From positions 62,001 through 126,000 of the forward strand of contig JBQVNB010000002.1 in the NCBI GenBank assembly GCA_052435735.1: 64,000 nucleotides of DNA, read 5' to 3'. Both the position numbers and the translations under genes were made by a program. The DNA comes from Aliihoeflea sp052435735. Its GTDB lineage: Bacteria; Pseudomonadota; Alphaproteobacteria; Rhizobiales; Rhizobiaceae. Positions 37,955 through 46,257 of the stretch are shown one piece after another; position 1 is the stretch's first letter; the number at the start of each line of letters is the position of its first letter. Under the pieces are notes generated by a model. It made no database searches. It saw only the letters and a program-made list of their open reading frames with translations, and was not told where the DNA came from.

Positions 37955-39118
37955 ATGAAAAGCGAATTCGATCCAGCGGGGCCGTCCGTGCCGCCCGAGC
38001 CCGTTCCTGCGCGCGATCGGGACCTGCGTCTCATTCGCACGTTCATGCTCGGCCTTTTCCTGTTCGCGGTCGTCTATGCGCTTTATTTCGCGCGCGATTT
38101 CTTCATGCCGATCGTCCTTGCCTTCCTGCTGGCGCTGATGCTGACGCCCATCGTGCGCTTCCTGCGCAAGCGCCGCGTTCCCGAAGCGCTGTCGGCAACG
38201 CTTTTGGTCTTCATGTCGATGGCAGCGATCGGAACGACTGGCTACTTCCTGTCCGGGCCGGTGGTGGAACTCGTCAACGACGCGCCGGCCATCGGCCGCC
38301 GGCTGACCGAACGGCTTGAGGAAGTGCGCCGCCCGTTCGAGCGCTTCATGGAAGTGTCGCGGCAGGTGGACGAGGCGGCCGAAACCACCTCGGAGCCGGA
38401 TGTCCAGCGCGTCGTCGTCTCGCAGCCAGGCATCGTCTCGCGCGCGGCCGGCAATCTGCTTTCCGGCTCGACGACGGCGGCGATCACCTTCGTCCTGTCG
38501 CTGTTCCTGCTCGCTTCGGGGACGATGTTCTACGAGAAGATCGTCCAGTCCTTCACCAAACTGAGCGAGAAGAAGCGTGCGCTGCGCGTCGTCTATGACG
38601 TCGAGCGCGAAATCTCGCGCTATCTGCTCACCGTGGCCGCCATCAACACCTGCCTCGGCATCGCCGTCGGCACGGGCCTTTGGGCCTTGGGCATGCCGAT
38701 GCCGTTCGTTTTCGGCGTGGCGGCGGGCCTCCTGAATTTCCTGCCCTATGTCGGCGCGGCGATCACCATCATCCTCGTCGCCGTCCTGTCGATCGTCTCG
38801 TTCGACAGTCTCGCCTACGCGCTGGTGCCGCCCGCCTTCGTCCTGATGTGCAATATCCTCGAAGGCAATTTCATCAACCCGCTGATCGTCGGCCGCCGGC
38901 TGGAGATCAACGCGGTCGCGATCTTCATCGCGGTCGCGTTCTGGTCGTGGCTTTGGGGCTTCGTCGGCGCGCTGATTGCCGTGCCGCTGCTGGTCGTCAT
39001 CAAGGTCTTCTGCGACCATTTCGAGAGTCTGAGCCATGTCGGCAATTTCCTCTCGGCCCAGCAGACGGCCGAGGAAGAGGAAGAAAGCAAGGAAGAGGCG
39101 CAGCACGTCACGCCGTGA
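37955..39118 (+). CDS. AI-2E transporter family membrane protein
   Basis: The 387-residue protein has about seven to eight membrane helices in the arrangement of the PF01594 family: two near residues 28-75, one near 80-100, a soluble middle section, then a block of helices from about 170 to 350 that contains the family-typical GLLNFLPYVGA and GNFINPLIVG motifs. The name comes from E. coli TqsA; many relatives do other things (ion or small-molecule export), so the substrate is not known. GGGGAA lies before the ATG at 37955. The tail is Glu-rich. An EcfG-type promoter match upstream suggests stress control. Confidence 0.88.
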   Translation: MKSEFDPAGPSVPPEPVPARDRDLRLIRTFMLGLFLFAVVYALYFARDFFMPIVLAFLLALMLTPIVRFLRKRRVPEALSATLLVFMSMAAIGTTGYFLSGPVVELVNDAPAIGRRLTERLEEVRRPFERFMEVSRQVDEAAETTSEPDVQRVVVSQPGIVSRAAGNLLSGSTTAAITFVLSLFLLASGTMFYEKIVQSFTKLSEKKRALRVVYDVEREISRYLLTVAAINTCLGIAVGTGLWALGMPMPFVFGVAAGLLNFLPYVGAAITIILVAVLSIVSFDSLAYALVPPAFVLMCNILEGNFINPLIVGRRLEINAVAIFIAVAFWSWLWGFVGALIAVPLLVVIKVFCDHFESLSHVGNFLSAQQTAEEEEESKEEAQHVTP

Positions 39119-39177
39119 GTTGGCGAGCGGCGAACGGCTTCCCTATATCCGGGCAGTGAAAATGACCGGATGATGCG

Positions 39178-40188
39178 ATGACCCTCCTTTCCGTACTCGA
39201 CCTTTCCCCCGTGCCGGACGGCGCGACGACCGCCGAGGCGCTTGCCAACACGCTCGACCTGGCACGAAACGCCGACCGGCTCGGCTACAATCGCTACTGG
39301 CTTGCCGAGCACCACAACATGCCGGGGATCGCAAGCGCCGCGACGTCCGTGGTCATCGGCCACGTCGCGGGCGGCACGTCGCGCATCCGCGTCGGCGCCG
39401 GCGGCATCATGCTGCCGAACCATGCGCCGCTCGTCATCGCCGAGCAGTTCGGTACGCTGGCTTCGCTCTATCCCGGACGCATCGATCTCGGGCTTGGCCG
39501 CGCGCCCGGCACCGACCAGTTGACCGCCCACGCGCTGCGTCGCTCTCTTTCGGGAGACGTCAACCAGTTCCCGAACGACGTCCTCGAACTGCTCGCCTAT
39601 TTCAAGCCTGCCGAGCCCACCCAGCGCGTGCGCGCGGTACCGGGCGAGGGGACGAACGTGCCGGTGTGGGTTCTTGGGTCGAGCCTTTACGGCGCGCAGC
39701 TCGCGGCCGCTCTCGGCCTGCCCTACGCCTTCGCCTCGCATTTCGCCCCGGCCGAACTCGACCATGCGCTGGAAGTCTATCGGACGCGTTTCGAGCCGTC
39801 GGAATATCTCGACAAGCCTTATGTCATGGCGGGGCTGAACGTCGTCGCGGCGCCGAGCGACGAGGAGGCGCGCTATCTGTTTTCGTCGCTGCAGCAGGCT
39901 TTCGTCAATCTGCGCTCCGGTCGCCCCGGCAAGCTGCCGAAGCCCGTCGAAGGGTTCGAGCAGCAGATCGATCCGATGGCGAAGGCGATGCTCGACCAGG
40001 CACTGACCTGCGCCATCGTCGGCTCGCCGCAGCGGATCGACCAAGGGCTCGACGCCTTCATCGCGCGTACCGGCGCGGACGAATTGATGGTGACCGCACA
40101 GATCCACGATCACGCGGCGCGGGTGCGTTCTTTCCAGATACTGGCGGAGGTCCAAGGACTGGCCGCGATGAGCGCGGCCGCCGAATAG
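39178..40188 (+). CDS. Luciferase-like flavin-dependent oxidoreductase (LLM class)
   Basis: The 336-residue TIM-barrel protein begins LLSVLDLSPVPDG and has the motifs YWLAEHHNMPGIASAA, RIRVGAGGIMLPNHAPL and YPGRIDLGLGRAPGT, typical of the MsnO8/YhbW subgroup of FMN-dependent LLM oxidoreductases. Substrate and physiological role are unknown for this subgroup. It ends at a bidirectional terminator shared with the convergent Kazal-like gene. Confidence 0.88.
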   Translation: MTLLSVLDLSPVPDGATTAEALANTLDLARNADRLGYNRYWLAEHHNMPGIASAATSVVIGHVAGGTSRIRVGAGGIMLPNHAPLVIAEQFGTLASLYPGRIDLGLGRAPGTDQLTAHALRRSLSGDVNQFPNDVLELLAYFKPAEPTQRVRAVPGEGTNVPVWVLGSSLYGAQLAAALGLPYAFASHFAPAELDHALEVYRTRFEPSEYLDKPYVMAGLNVVAAPSDEEARYLFSSLQQAFVNLRSGRPGKLPKPVEGFEQQIDPMAKAMLDQALTCAIVGSPQRIDQGLDAFIARTGADELMVTAQIHDHAARVRSFQILAEVQGLAAMSAAAE

Positions 40189-40193
40189 CAAAG

Positions 40194-40222
40194 AAAAAGG
40201 CCGGCATCGCGCCGGCCTTTTT
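40194..40222. terminator. Bidirectional terminator
   Basis: AAAAAGGCCGGC and GCCGGCCTTTTT form a 12-bp stem with the loop ATCGC. It stands between the convergent LLM oxidoreductase and Kazal-like genes and has A and T runs on the proper sides for both. Confidence 0.93.
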
Positions 40223-40232
40223 CCTGTTCAGA

Positions 40233-40691
40233 TCAGCATTCGCCGCCGCGGCGAATGCGCCAGCCGGCAGCCTCCGCCTCGCAGCCGTTGCCGAATGTCT
40301 GCTGGCGGTTGCCTTGCACGGCGCAGACCGGGGCATATTCGCGCGTGCAGAACTGCGGCCGATCGGGGCCCGGCCGGCCCGGACGATCCCAGCCCGCGCC
40401 ACCGCCCGGACGTCCCGGACGATCCCAGTTCGAGCCGCCGCCGCGACGGCATTCGCCGCCATAGGCGATGCGATAGCCTTCGGCGCGCGCCACGCAGGAA
40501 TTGGGGAAGGTCTGCTGGTCACGCCCGCGCTCGCCGCAGACGGGATCGTATTGCTGCGTGCAGATCGGCTCGGGGCCGGGGCGCGGCGGCAGGGGCCGCG
40601 GGCCTTCCTCGACGACGACGCACGAGGCCAGCAGACCGGCGCCGACGACTGCCAGCAACCCGGTCTTCAATCCGGAAAATTCGAATTTCAT
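40233..40691 (-). CDS. Lipoprotein with two Kazal-like domains
   Basis: The 152-residue protein has a lipoprotein signal with lipobox LLASC (Cys24), a short Pro-rich spacer, and two repeats with identical cysteine spacing: Cys44, 52, 66, 81 and Cys115, 123, 137, 152 (x7, x13, x14). Each repeat has the Kazal motifs Y(D/A)PVC and a Gly-x-Glu-Cys end. A Gly/Arg/Pro/Asp linker with repeated WDRPGRPG joins them. Classical Kazal protease inhibitors have six Cys; here the first and fifth appear to be missing. The likely site is the periplasmic face of a membrane. Protease inhibition is a guess from fold only. GGAG precedes the ATG. Confidence 0.78.
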   Translation of the reverse strand: MKFEFSGLKTGLLAVVGAGLLASCVVVEEGPRPLPPRPGPEPICTQQYDPVCGERGRDQQTFPNSCVARAEGYRIAYGGECRRGGGSNWDRPGRPGGGAGWDRPGRPGPDRPQFCTREYAPVCAVQGNRQQTFGNGCEAEAAGWRIRRGGEC

Positions 40692-40769
40692 GAGTTCACT
40701 CCAAAACAGACCCGTCCCGAATGCTTCAAGACGCTGGACGCGTTGTGGTTCCCGCCGCCGATAAAAAAA

Positions 40770-42128
40770 TCATCGCAGCGCGCGCACGATCGAACCGTCG
40801 GGGAAACAGGTCGGCGCCTGACCTGCTTTCTGCTGCCATTCCCCAATCGAACGGCGGGTGCGAAATCCAGCTAAGCCGTCGGCGCCGCCAGTGTCGTAGC
40901 CTAGCGCCTGCAGCCCGCGCTGCATCGCCGCGACGTCGGATCGCATCAGCCCGCCGACATTGCCCCACGCGCCTGAAAAGCGGCTGTCGCCATAGGTGAT
41001 GCGGTCGCCTGCGTGGCCGACGAAGAGCGCATAGAGGTCGCTCTCGTTGTATTCCTTGATGACGTAGAAATTCGGGGTGACGAGGAAGGCGGGGCCGGAG
41101 CGGCCGGCTGGCATCATGAGGAAGCCTTCGCCGCGCTGCTCGTGCTCGGGGAAGGGCCGGCCAGAGACGCGTGTGACGCCCATCGACGCCCATTCGGCGA
41201 TTGGGCGCCCCCGGTCCGGACCTTCGAGCGCGCAGGAGACGCTTGCCGGAACGTTGACCTCGAAGCCCCAGTCGCGCCTGCGCACCCAGCCGAAATGGGC
41301 GAGATAGTTGGCGATCGAGGCGAGCGTGTCCGCCTCGGAGTTCCATATGTCCGCGCGACCGCCGGCGTGGCCGACGGCATGTTCGAGATAGGAGGTCGGC
41401 AGGAATTGCGGCTGGCCGAGCGCGCCGGCCCAGGACGATTTCATGTCGCCAACGCGCGCATGGCCGCGCTCGACCATCAACAGCGCGGCGATGACCTCGG
41501 CGCGGAACATCTCCTTGCGCGTCGCCATGAATGCCTTGGTGCCGAGCACTTGAAACGCGTTGTGCGGGATGCGCGCCGTCCCGAACCCGCTCTCGCGCCC
41601 CCAGACGGCGAGAAGGATGCCGCGCGGCACGCCGTAGCGCGTTTCGAGGTCCTTGAGGACACCCGAAAGATAGCCCGCCCGCTGGCGCCCGCCTGCGGTG
41701 ACGCTGGAGACGATATTCTCGGCGAAGTAGTTGCCGGGCGAGCCGAACTCCGCCTGATGCTGGCGCTGCGGCGTCTGCACGGCCTGGCCGGGCATGACGA
41801 GGTCGGGCAGGTCGAGATTGGGGCCGACATTGGCGAAGGCGGTGTCGAAGGTCGATTGCGAAACGCCGGCGCGGGAGGCTTCGGGCCAGAGGTCGTTCTG
41901 GAGCCAGGTGCGGAACTGCTGGTCGATGGATTGGGCGAGAGCGGGGAGGGGGAGGAGGAGGAGCAAGATCAGGAAAGCCAGCGCTCTATGGCGCCCCCCT
42001 CTGTCCTGCCGGACATCTCCCCCGCATGGAGGGAGATTAGTCTCGTCATCGACACAGCGTGATCTCCCCCCTTGCGGGGGAGATGTCCGGCAGGACAGAG
42101 GGGGGCAACGTAGAGCGCGGCTTTTCAT
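40770..42128 (-). CDS. Lytic murein transglycosylase (MltB/SLT_2 type) with repeat in 5' end
   Basis: The 452-residue reading has, after an odd N-terminus, a signal peptide (HRALAFLILLLLLPLPALA, about residues 47-65), an SLT_2 catalytic domain (about 70-370) with the catalytic Glu179 in VWGRESGFG, then a C-terminal peptidoglycan-binding domain (about 393-450). It cleaves glycan strands to 1,6-anhydromuropeptides. Residues about 8-46 are translated from the palindromic repeat at 41980-42119. No other in-frame ATG or GTG exists between the ATG at 42128 and the signal peptide; a TTG at 41966 would cut into it. The repeat probably landed inside the original signal peptide coding region. Confidence 0.82.
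   Translation of the reverse strand: MKSRALRCPPLSCRTSPPQGGRSRCVDDETNLPPCGGDVRQDRGGRHRALAFLILLLLLPLPALAQSIDQQFRTWLQNDLWPEASRAGVSQSTFDTAFANVGPNLDLPDLVMPGQAVQTPQRQHQAEFGSPGNYFAENIVSSVTAGGRQRAGYLSGVLKDLETRYGVPRGILLAVWGRESGFGTARIPHNAFQVLGTKAFMATRKEMFRAEVIAALLMVERGHARVGDMKSSWAGALGQPQFLPTSYLEHAVGHAGGRADIWNSEADTLASIANYLAHFGWVRRRDWGFEVNVPASVSCALEGPDRGRPIAEWASMGVTRVSGRPFPEHEQRGEGFLMMPAGRSGPAFLVTPNFYVIKEYNESDLYALFVGHAGDRITYGDSRFSGAWGNVGGLMRSDVAAMQRGLQALGYDTGGADGLAGFRTRRSIGEWQQKAGQAPTCFPDGSIVRALR
41980..42119. repeat. Large inverted repeat (rhizobial intergenic palindrome type)
   Basis: Arms of about 58 bases (41980-42037 and 42062-42119) are imperfect reverse complements of each other and share the core CCCCCCTCTGTCCTGCCGG and ACATCTCCCCC, separated by 24 bases. 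Similar elements are common between genes in Mesorhizobium-like genomes. Here the element lies inside the open frame of the lytic transglycosylase, just after its first codons, without breaking the frame. Confidence 0.85.
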
Positions 42129-42138
42129 CGGTCCTCCG

Positions 42139-42744
42139 TCAAAACGCCGTGCGCGATTTCAGCGCCGCCGTCAGCGTTCCCTCGTCGAGATAGTCGAGCT
42201 CGCCCCCGACCGGCACGCCGTGCGCCAGCCGCGTGACCTTGACCTCGAAGCTCGACAACTGGTCGGTGATATAATGCGCGGTCGTCTGGCCCTCGACGGT
42301 CGCGTTGACGGCGAGGATCACCTCCGACACCACGCCCGACGCGACGCGCGCGATCAGCGTCTTGATGTTGAGGTCGTCCGGCCCGACGCCGTCGAGCGGC
42401 GAGAGCGTGCCGCCGAGGACGTGGTAGCGCACGTTCATGGCCGCCGCGCGTTCCAGCGCCCAGAGGTCCGCGACGTCCTCGACGACGATCAGCGTCGCAT
42501 CCTCGCGGCGCGGGTCTGTGCAGATCGTGCAGGGGTCGGACGTATCGACATTGCCGCAGGTGGAACAGACGCGCACCTTTTCCACCGCTTCGCCCATGGC
42601 GGCGGTGAGCGGGACGAAGAGCTGTTCCTTCTTCTTGATGAGATGCAGCGCCGCGCGCCGCGCCGAGCGCGGCCCGAGCCCCGGCACCTTGGCCAGGAGC
42701 TGGACCAGACGTTCGATTTCGGGGCCGGCGATTCTCTTCGACAT
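42139..42744 (-). CDS. recR: Recombination protein RecR
   Basis: RecR forms a DNA-clamping ring and acts with RecF and RecO to load RecA. The 201-residue protein has an N-terminal helix-hairpin-helix (LAKVPGLGPRSARRAALHLI), the C4 zinc finger CSTCGNVDTSDPCTIC, a Toprim domain (VVEDVADLWALE) and the C-terminal Walker-B-like region HGVPVGGELDYLDEGTL. Length is exact for the family. CGGAG precedes the ATG. The usual bacterial order dnaX-ebfC-recR is interrupted here by the SleB-like gene. Confidence 0.97.
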   Translation of the reverse strand: MSKRIAGPEIERLVQLLAKVPGLGPRSARRAALHLIKKKEQLFVPLTAAMGEAVEKVRVCSTCGNVDTSDPCTICTDPRREDATLIVVEDVADLWALERAAAMNVRYHVLGGTLSPLDGVGPDDLNIKTLIARVASGVVSEVILAVNATVEGQTTAHYITDQLSSFEVKVTRLAHGVPVGGELDYLDEGTLTAALKSRTAF

Positions 42745-42787
42745 GGCTCCGGTTTAACGCCGAAACCGGCCGATGTGTAGGTCGAAC

Positions 42788-43567
42788 TCAGTTGGTCGAG
42801 CCGGTCCGCGTCTGGTCGAGGATCAGGGCGCCGATCGCATCCGCCTTGGTCTGGTCGACGGCGAAAGAGAGTGCCTCGGAGGCCGTGTTCGTCGGGGCTG
42901 CCGCTTCGGCAGTTTCCATCTGCGGGACGGCCGGCGCCGGTTGCGGCGTGCCGAAGCGCTCGGCCTGCGGCTGGGGCTGCGGCGCGGCGGCGACCTGGAC
43001 GCGCGCCTGCTTGCCCTCGATGCGGCCGGCGGCGGCAAGCTGCGACTGCGGGCGGACGCCGTTTGCGGCGCGCTCCTCGCGTCCGCGCTTCTCGTAGAAC
43101 GCGTTGCCGCCGGCCTTCAGCACGTAGTGCATGTTGGGATAGGGGAAGTTCAGACCGGCCGTGTGGAAGAACTTGGCGTTCTGCACCATCGGGTGGCGCT
43201 CGCCGGCAAGCACCGCATCGGCGGCGGCCATCACGTCCGGCATCGCCTTGGAATTCATCTTGCGCGTCATCACGCCGGGCGCGAACTGGTTCTTCTGGCC
43301 GACGACACCGCAGATCGTGTTCGGATACTCGCCCGAATTGACCCGGTTCATCACCACCGTGCCGACGGCGACAAGGCCCTCGCGGCTCGATCGGTGCGAT
43401 TCGAAGAACATCGCGCGCGCCATGCAGTCGCGATTGCTGGCCGTTGCCGCGACGGGCTTGACCGAGGACGTCACCACGTCGTCGAGAAAGTCGCTGCTGG
43501 ACGTGCAGGCGGAAACAACAAGCGAAAGGGCGACCGCGCAGGCCGCGGCCGGGAGCCGAAAGAACAC
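42788..43567 (-). CDS. SleB-type cell-wall hydrolase lipoprotein
   Basis: The 259-residue product has a lipoprotein signal ending LSLVVSAC, a Hydrolase_2 (SleB) domain (about residues 45-165; CMARAMFFESHRSSREGLVAVGTVVMNRV, with the likely catalytic Glu, and ICGVVGQKNQF), and a Pro/Ala/Gln-rich tail of about 90 residues. SleB-like enzymes cleave peptidoglycan glycan strands. The GTG at 43567 is chosen because GAGAGG lies nine bases upstream and gives a normal lipoprotein signal; the frame is open to 43633. It sits between ebfC and recR. Confidence 0.82.
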   Translation of the reverse strand: MFFRLPAAACAVALSLVVSACTSSSDFLDDVVTSSVKPVAATASNRDCMARAMFFESHRSSREGLVAVGTVVMNRVNSGEYPNTICGVVGQKNQFAPGVMTRKMNSKAMPDVMAAADAVLAGERHPMVQNAKFFHTAGLNFPYPNMHYVLKAGGNAFYEKRGREERAANGVRPQSQLAAAGRIEGKQARVQVAAAPQPQPQAERFGTPQPAPAVPQMETAEAAAPTNTASEALSFAVDQTKADAIGALILDQTRTGSTN

Positions 43568-43740
43568 GTTACAAACCTCTCCGAACGGCCCCCGCCGTTT
43601 CGTCGATGATTTTGAAAGGGTGATTTGCGGCAAAAAAGGGGCAGGTGCGCCAACAAACGCGCCTGTGCCGGAGCTCCGCGATCAAAACCGGATATGCCCG
43701 ATCCTATCGCCCGAATGGTTATTAACGCGTTAGTCGCAAC

Positions 43741-44064
43741 CTAGAAGGGCAGCTTCATGCCGGGCGGGATCGGCAGGCCGGCGGTCAGTTCCTGCGTCTT
43801 TTGCTGCATGATCGCCTCGACCTTGGTCTTGGCGTCGTTGTGCGCGGCGAGGATCAAATCCTCGAGAATCTCGACGTCGTCTTCCTTAAAGAGCGAGGGG
43901 TCGATCTTGAGCGACTTCATCTCGAACTTGCCGGCAAGCGTGACCTGGACAAGCCCGCCCGCGGACTGGCCGGACGCTTCGACATTGGCCAGTTCTTCCT
44001 GCATCTGCTGGAACTTGGCCTGCATCTCGCGGGCCTTGCCCATCATGCCGAGAAGGTCTTTCAT
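43741..44064 (-). CDS. ebfC: YbaB/EbfC nucleoid-associated protein
   Basis: This 107-residue protein is a dimeric tweezer-like DNA-binding protein of the YbaB/EbfC family. Visible features are an N-terminal helix rich in Met and Gln (MMGKAREMQAKFQQMQEEL), the central strand region VQVTLAGKFEMKSLKID, and the C-terminal GLPIPPGMKLPF. GGAG precedes the ATG. It starts 15 bases after dnaX, the conserved dnaX-ebfC pair. Confidence 0.96.
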   Translation of the reverse strand: MKDLLGMMGKAREMQAKFQQMQEELANVEASGQSAGGLVQVTLAGKFEMKSLKIDPSLFKEDDVEILEDLILAAHNDAKTKVEAIMQQKTQELTAGLPIPPGMKLPF

Positions 44065-44079
44065 CGTGATCTCCGTTGG

Positions 44080-45921
44080 TCAGATTTCGTCGTCATCGCC
44101 CAGATCGCCGATGCCCGGATCGACCGGCACTTCGTCGCTTTCGATCTCGATCTCCGCCGTCTCGACCGCGTCGGGCAGCCGAACGTCGATGATCTTCGCG
44201 CCGGGAAAGCGGGCGAAGATTGCGGCGACGGACGGGTCGTTCTTGGCGTCGAGGAGGGCGACGTCTCGCCGCGCCTGTTCGATCTCGGACAGCGTGTCGC
44301 CGCCGCGCTCGCGCGAGATCGTGACGACCCAGCGCCGCCCGGTCCAGGTGTGGAGCCGCGTCGTCAGGTCGCTGACGAGCATGCGCGGAGCGTGTTCGGT
44401 GAGGCTGACCTCGATGCGGCCCGGATCGAACTTCACGGGTCGCAGGAACTGCTTGATCTGAACCTTCAGCGCCATGTCGCGATTGGCATCGCACAAGGCG
44501 ACGAGATCGGTCATCGAGGCGATACGGGGCTCGACCGGCGCTTCCTCGACCTGCGGCTTCGGCGCGGCAACCGGTGCGGGTTCGGGCTCGGTGCGCACGA
44601 GGCGCATCGTCTGGCCACCGCCATTCGTTGCCACCGCGACGGGCTGGGCGGCGACTGCATCGACCGGTGCCGGCGCACGGTTCGGAGCACTGCCTGCGGA
44701 AGATGTCGGCGTGCCGTGCGGGAGCGTGCGAACCGGCGCGTCGCCTTCCAGCGATTTCAGCGCCTCGTCGAGCGTCGGCAGGGTCGCGGCATGCGCGATG
44801 CGGATCAGCACCATCTCGGCGGCGCTGACCGGTCGCGAGGCGGTCTGAACCTCGGTGATGCCCTTCAAAAGCATCTGCCAAGTGCGCGACAGGACACGCA
44901 CGGAAAGCCCGTCCGCATATTCGCGCCCGCGCTGGCGCTCTTCCTGCGAAATGGAAGCATCGTCGGCGGCAGTCGGCACGAAGCGGATGCGGGTGACGAG
45001 ATGGTTGAATTCGGCAAGGTCGGTGAGCACGGTCGCGGGGTCCGCGCCGGCATCGTACTGGCCGCGGAATTCATCCAGCGCGCCGGCCACATCGCCCTTC
45101 ATCAGGAGTTCAAAGAGATCGATGACGCGTGCACGGTCAGCAAGGCCGAGCATGTCGCGCACCGCCTCTGCGGTCACGGTGCCCGAACCGTGGGCGATCG
45201 CCTGGTCGAGGATCGACAGCGAATCGCGCACCGAGCCTTCCGCCGCCCGCGCGATCATCGCGAGCGCGTCGTCGTCAATCGACACGTCCTCCTTTTGAGC
45301 GATGCCGCGCAGATGGGCTGTGAGGAGGCCCGCATCGACGCGGCGCAGGTCGAAGCGCTGGCAGCGCGACAGGACCGTGATCGGCACCTTGCGGATTTCG
45401 GTCGTCGCGAAGATGAACTTGACGTGCGGCGGCGGCTCCTCGAGCGTCTTCAACAGGCCGTTGAAGGCCTGCGTCGAGAGCATGTGCACTTCGTCGATGA
45501 TGTAGACCTTGTAGCGCGCGGAAACCGGCGCGTAGCGAACCTGCTCGATGATCTCGCGAATGTCGTCGATGCCGGTATGCGAGGCGGCGTCCATCTCGAC
45601 CACGTCGACATGGCGGCCTTCCATGATCGCTTCGCAATGTTCGCCGGGGACGTAGAGATCGACGGTCGGCTGGCTGACGGCGTCGGTCTTGTAGTTGAGC
45701 GCGCGGGCGAGGATGCGGGCGGTCGTCGTCTTGCCGACGCCGCGCACGCCGGTCAGCATCCAGGCCTGCGCGATGCGGCCGGTGGCGAACGCGTTGGTGA
45801 GCGTGCGCACCATCGGCTCCTGGCCGATCAGGGTGGAAAAGTCGCGCGGGCGATATTTGCGCGCCAGAACCCGGTAGGGTCCCTGCGGACGGCTCGTCTC
45901 GATCTGCGGAGTTTCGTCCAT
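44080..45921 (-). CDS. dnaX: DNA polymerase III subunits gamma and tau
   Basis: DnaX is the clamp-loader motor that links polymerase cores and the helicase. The 613-residue protein has Walker A TGVRGVGKTTTARIL (about residues 46-60), the Walker B/sensor region YIIDEVHMLSTQAFNGLLKTLEEPP, FATTEIRKVPITVLSRCQRF, and a long tau-type C-terminal extension. The CxxC zinc-binding cysteines seen in E. coli are replaced by a YVPGEHCEAIMEGRHVDV-type stretch, as in other alphaproteobacteria. No slippery A run for programmed frameshifting was noticed, so a separate gamma form is not evident. The ATG at 45921 is preceded by a TTG codon. Confidence 0.97.
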   Translation of the reverse strand: MDETPQIETSRPQGPYRVLARKYRPRDFSTLIGQEPMVRTLTNAFATGRIAQAWMLTGVRGVGKTTTARILARALNYKTDAVSQPTVDLYVPGEHCEAIMEGRHVDVVEMDAASHTGIDDIREIIEQVRYAPVSARYKVYIIDEVHMLSTQAFNGLLKTLEEPPPHVKFIFATTEIRKVPITVLSRCQRFDLRRVDAGLLTAHLRGIAQKEDVSIDDDALAMIARAAEGSVRDSLSILDQAIAHGSGTVTAEAVRDMLGLADRARVIDLFELLMKGDVAGALDEFRGQYDAGADPATVLTDLAEFNHLVTRIRFVPTAADDASISQEERQRGREYADGLSVRVLSRTWQMLLKGITEVQTASRPVSAAEMVLIRIAHAATLPTLDEALKSLEGDAPVRTLPHGTPTSSAGSAPNRAPAPVDAVAAQPVAVATNGGGQTMRLVRTEPEPAPVAAPKPQVEEAPVEPRIASMTDLVALCDANRDMALKVQIKQFLRPVKFDPGRIEVSLTEHAPRMLVSDLTTRLHTWTGRRWVVTISRERGGDTLSEIEQARRDVALLDAKNDPSVAAIFARFPGAKIIDVRLPDAVETAEIEIESDEVPVDPGIGDLGDDDEI

Positions 45922-46042
45922 CAAGTCTCGCTCGTGCCATGAGCCCTAAGGCCCGGATCATCCTCGCGGCGCGAGTGTCGTCCCCGACATGGCCAGGCGT
46001 CAATGCCGCAAACGGCTCGGACGCAAGGCCGGGGAAATAAGG

Positions 46043-46140
46043 TGGGAGGCTGGCACGGTGACCCGTGCCGGGGCTCGTTAGGGCTGCTTCCTTCCGGACC
46101 TGACCCGGTTGGCGAGTGGCTCGTCCACCACCAACCTCCC
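46043..46140 (-). ncRNA. ffs: Small signal recognition particle RNA (4.5S type)
   Basis: On the minus strand the sequence contains the universal SRP core GGTCAGGTCCGGAAGGAAGC. The proposed ends pair: GGGAGGTTGG at the 5' end with CCAGCCTCCC at the 3' end, closing a long hairpin with the conserved symmetric and asymmetric loops in the middle. The size of about 97 nt matches alphaproteobacterial SRP RNA, and the position just upstream of dnaX is conserved in rhizobia. Exact ends are estimated from the pairing. Confidence 0.93.
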
Positions 46141-46257
46141 GCGCCCCATATCGGCAATTCGAAAGGCGAATGCAAGGCCGGATCGAAAGCTGGAACGATT
46201 CGCTTCCATCGAGCGGGGAAACGCTCTAGCCTCGCAACCCTGGCAGAGGAGGGAGAC

